From UBA5109 sp964606735 (GTDB taxonomy: Bacteria; Pseudomonadota; Gammaproteobacteria; Pseudomonadales; Pseudohongiellaceae): 64,000 bases of DNA. How positions within the stretch are numbered: the stretch's first letter is position 1; every line of letters begins with the position of its first letter. Positions 62,603 to 64,000 of this stretch are shown here, piece after piece. Location: positions 1 through 64,000 of the forward strand of contig CAZSHI010000002.1 in the NCBI GenBank assembly GCA_964606735.1, written 5' to 3'. The notes beneath the pieces were generated by a model, which was given only the letters and a program-made list of their open reading frames with translations, was not told the DNA's origin and ran no database searches. The position numbers and the translations under genes are program-made.

Positions 62603-64000
62603 ATGGCTGAAAAAAACACACATGCTCCGGCGCCTGAAGATTCCGCCCATGACAGTGGCCCACCCATCTTTGGTATGGGTGACCAGCAGCACCATTTCAA
62701 CAAACAGCAGCAGCATACAAAAATTCTCTGGGGTATTTTCTCTTTGCTGCTGGTTCTGGTGTTGGGCGTAATTTTCATCCTGCCCCGCTACATACGCACA
62801 CCGGATCCCGCTACCGTGGCGCCCATCGTCATTCCGGTTGAGCGGGGAACGCCGCAAAGCACCCTGTCTCCCTTTCAGGAAGCTCAGCTCCTGCGTGAGC
62901 GGGAAAACGCACAGAATATTCTTGAGCAGATTCTGAACCTGCAGAGCACACTCGAAGGGATCAATGTCGAAAGCTGGGCAGCAGAGGCCTATGAAGCCGC
63001 ACTGGCCATCGCCACAGAAGGCGATACGGCCTACCAAGAACAGGATTTTACTGGTGCACAGGAAACCTATCAGCGCTCACTGCTGGCCCTGCAGGCTCTG
63101 GAAACAGAAAGCCTGGAGGTGCTTAGCAACTCCATTGATGAGGGTTATGCAGCGATAGAGTCCGGACTGCCGGCACGGGCCGATGAATCCTTTGCAAGGG
63201 CATTGCTTATCGACCCCGAGTCCGTGCTGGCACAAACCGGCTTGAGCAGGGCTCAGACACTGGGCGAAGTACTGGCTCTGATAGAAACTGGCGACCAGGA
63301 ACGCGCCCGTGGCAATCTTGAAACAGCACTGCAGCGTTATCAGGATGCCCTGGCCATTGACCCCGAACATTCTCAGGCCGCTGCGGCTATTACACAAACC
63401 AATCAGGACATCCTTGACCGGGATTTCCGCAATCATATGTCAGCCGGCTTCAGCGCCATCCAGCAGAATGATCCTGAAGCAGCTCTGCAGTCTTTCAATC
63501 AGGCGCTGGCCATGCGTCCGGATTCCGGCGATGTTGAAGCGGCCATCATCCAGGCTGAAACCATGATTCTGGATCGCGATCTGAATCTACAACTTACAGC
63601 TGCCAGAGCGTATGAAGCCACTGAAGAGTGGCAGGATGCACTGAGCGCCTACAACACAGCTCTGGCCATAGATGCCAATGTGGTAGCCGCGCAGCAGGGC
63701 AGGGACCGCTCTCAACAGCGGCTTAACTTGGATAATTACCTGAAGAACATCCTGAATAATCCCCTGCGCCTGTCCGATGATCAGGTCTATCAGCAAAGTA
63801 TTGCAGTTTACAACGAGTCCCTGTCACTGGTAACGGACGGATCGCGTCTGTACAACCAACTGAGCAGTCTGCGCTCCTATCTGGACCGCGCGCGCGTACC
63901 GATTACGGTAAGGCTCAATTCAGACGGAGTCACTGATGTGACCATTTTTCGGGTCAGCGAACTGGGCACCTTCAACTCACAGACCATGCAATTGATTCCA
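62603..64000 (+). CDS. membrane-anchored TPR protein (cut by the right edge)
   Basis: 466 residues visible; the frame is open to the end. A cytosolic N-terminus (1-40, with a His/Gln-rich stretch) precedes one membrane helix about 41-60, then TPR-type repeats in the periplasm: GDTAYQEQDFTGAQETYQRSLLAL, GNLETALQRYQDALAIDPEH, NDPEAALQSFNQALAMRPDS, EEWQDALSAYNTALAIDAN. The last visible part VPITVRLNSDGVTDVTIFRVSELGTF resembles a PEGA-like strand region. It lies 24 bases after the second lipoprotein. Probably the anchor of a lipoprotein complex; this is inference. Confidence 0.85.
   Translation, partial: MAEKNTHAPAPEDSAHDSGPPIFGMGDQQHHFNKQQQHTKILWGIFSLLLVLVLGVIFILPRYIRTPDPATVAPIVIPVERGTPQSTLSPFQEAQLLRERENAQNILEQILNLQSTLEGINVESWAAEAYEAALAIATEGDTAYQEQDFTGAQETYQRSLLALQALETESLEVLSNSIDEGYAAIESGLPARADESFARALLIDPESVLAQTGLSRAQTLGEVLALIETGDQERARGNLETALQRYQDALAIDPEHSQAAAAITQTNQDILDRDFRNHMSAGFSAIQQNDPEAALQSFNQALAMRPDSGDVEAAIIQAETMILDRDLNLQLTAARAYEATEEWQDALSAYNTALAIDANVVAAQQGRDRSQQRLNLDNYLKNILNNPLRLSDDQVYQQSIAVYNESLSLVTDGSRLYNQLSSLRSYLDRARVPITVRLNSDGVTDVTIFRVSELGTFNSQTMQLIP

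Noticed and set aside
1..64000. tRNA or rRNA genes
   Set aside because: I looked for T-loop GTTCGAAT-like sequences with acceptor stems and for rRNA-like stretches and found none that held up; a tRNAscan run would settle it.

Overview
The window reads as ordinary chromosome of a free-living, probably marine, aerobic gammaproteobacterium. The evidence is the housekeeping set: cmoA/cmoB, rpoH (sigma-32), trmB, ftsY-ftsE-ftsX, rsmD, coaD, a YfhL-type ferredoxin, mutM, sodB, gcvT/gcvP and a type-2 leuA. A codon-mixed polyserine linker in a secreted lipoprotein and many TPR/VWA envelope proteins recall the Cellvibrionales/Oceanospirillales side of the class, but I cannot name a genus. I see no rRNA, tRNA, CRISPR array, prophage or intact insertion sequence. 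The only transposase-like gene is a single REP-associated Y1 protein with an altered HUH motif.

Layout. 1-5.6 kb: a GspE/PilB-type ATPase cut by the left edge, the transposase-like gene, the HIT-cmoA-cmoB operon and an Lrp-family regulator, all on the minus strand. 5.7-12.7 kb (plus): leuA, a YgjP-like metallopeptidase, an AhpD-like protein, a MATE-LysE-DksA-like run, a small secreted protein and a PepSY protein. 12.7-20.4 kb (mostly minus): trmB, a DUF423 protein, rpoH, a lipoprotein cytochrome c, a TauE/SafE permease (plus), a duplicated pair of small DUF6644-like membrane proteins, a carboxylesterase, a glutaredoxin-like protein and a YchJ-like protein. 20.7-33.8 kb (plus): a seven-gene, almost gapless MoxR/VWA operon containing a caspase-like protein without the catalytic Cys, a TPR metallopeptidase and a 1227-residue DUF4175-like protein. 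33.9-43.5 kb: a VIT1 transporter, a metallophosphatase, gcvP, gcvT, an M6 metalloprotease and an alpha/beta hydrolase that has apparently lost its catalytic Asp and His. 43.6-46.7 kb: two paralogous secreted proteins with TPR-like repeats and a TonB-C-like domain. 46.8-53.5 kb (minus): an Ior-type molybdenum oxidoreductase pair, sodB, ftsX-ftsE-ftsY and a small membrane protein. 53.5-57.7 kb: a YeiH-type permease, rsmD, a RidA protein, coaD, ferredoxin and mutM. 57.8-64 kb (plus): a lone HyuA-type hydantoinase subunit, then a polyserine lipoprotein, a second lipoprotein and a membrane-anchored TPR protein that runs off the right edge.

The least understood parts are the MoxR/VWA operon, the duplicated DUF6644-like pairs, the terminal lipoprotein/TPR operon and the short gcvT leader. 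That leader packs a candidate promoter, an intrinsic terminator and a sequence resembling the 3' end of a glycine aptamer into about 90 bases. Several starts given here are shorter than the longest open frame; they were chosen from Shine-Dalgarno spacing, overlap with neighbours and family N-termini.
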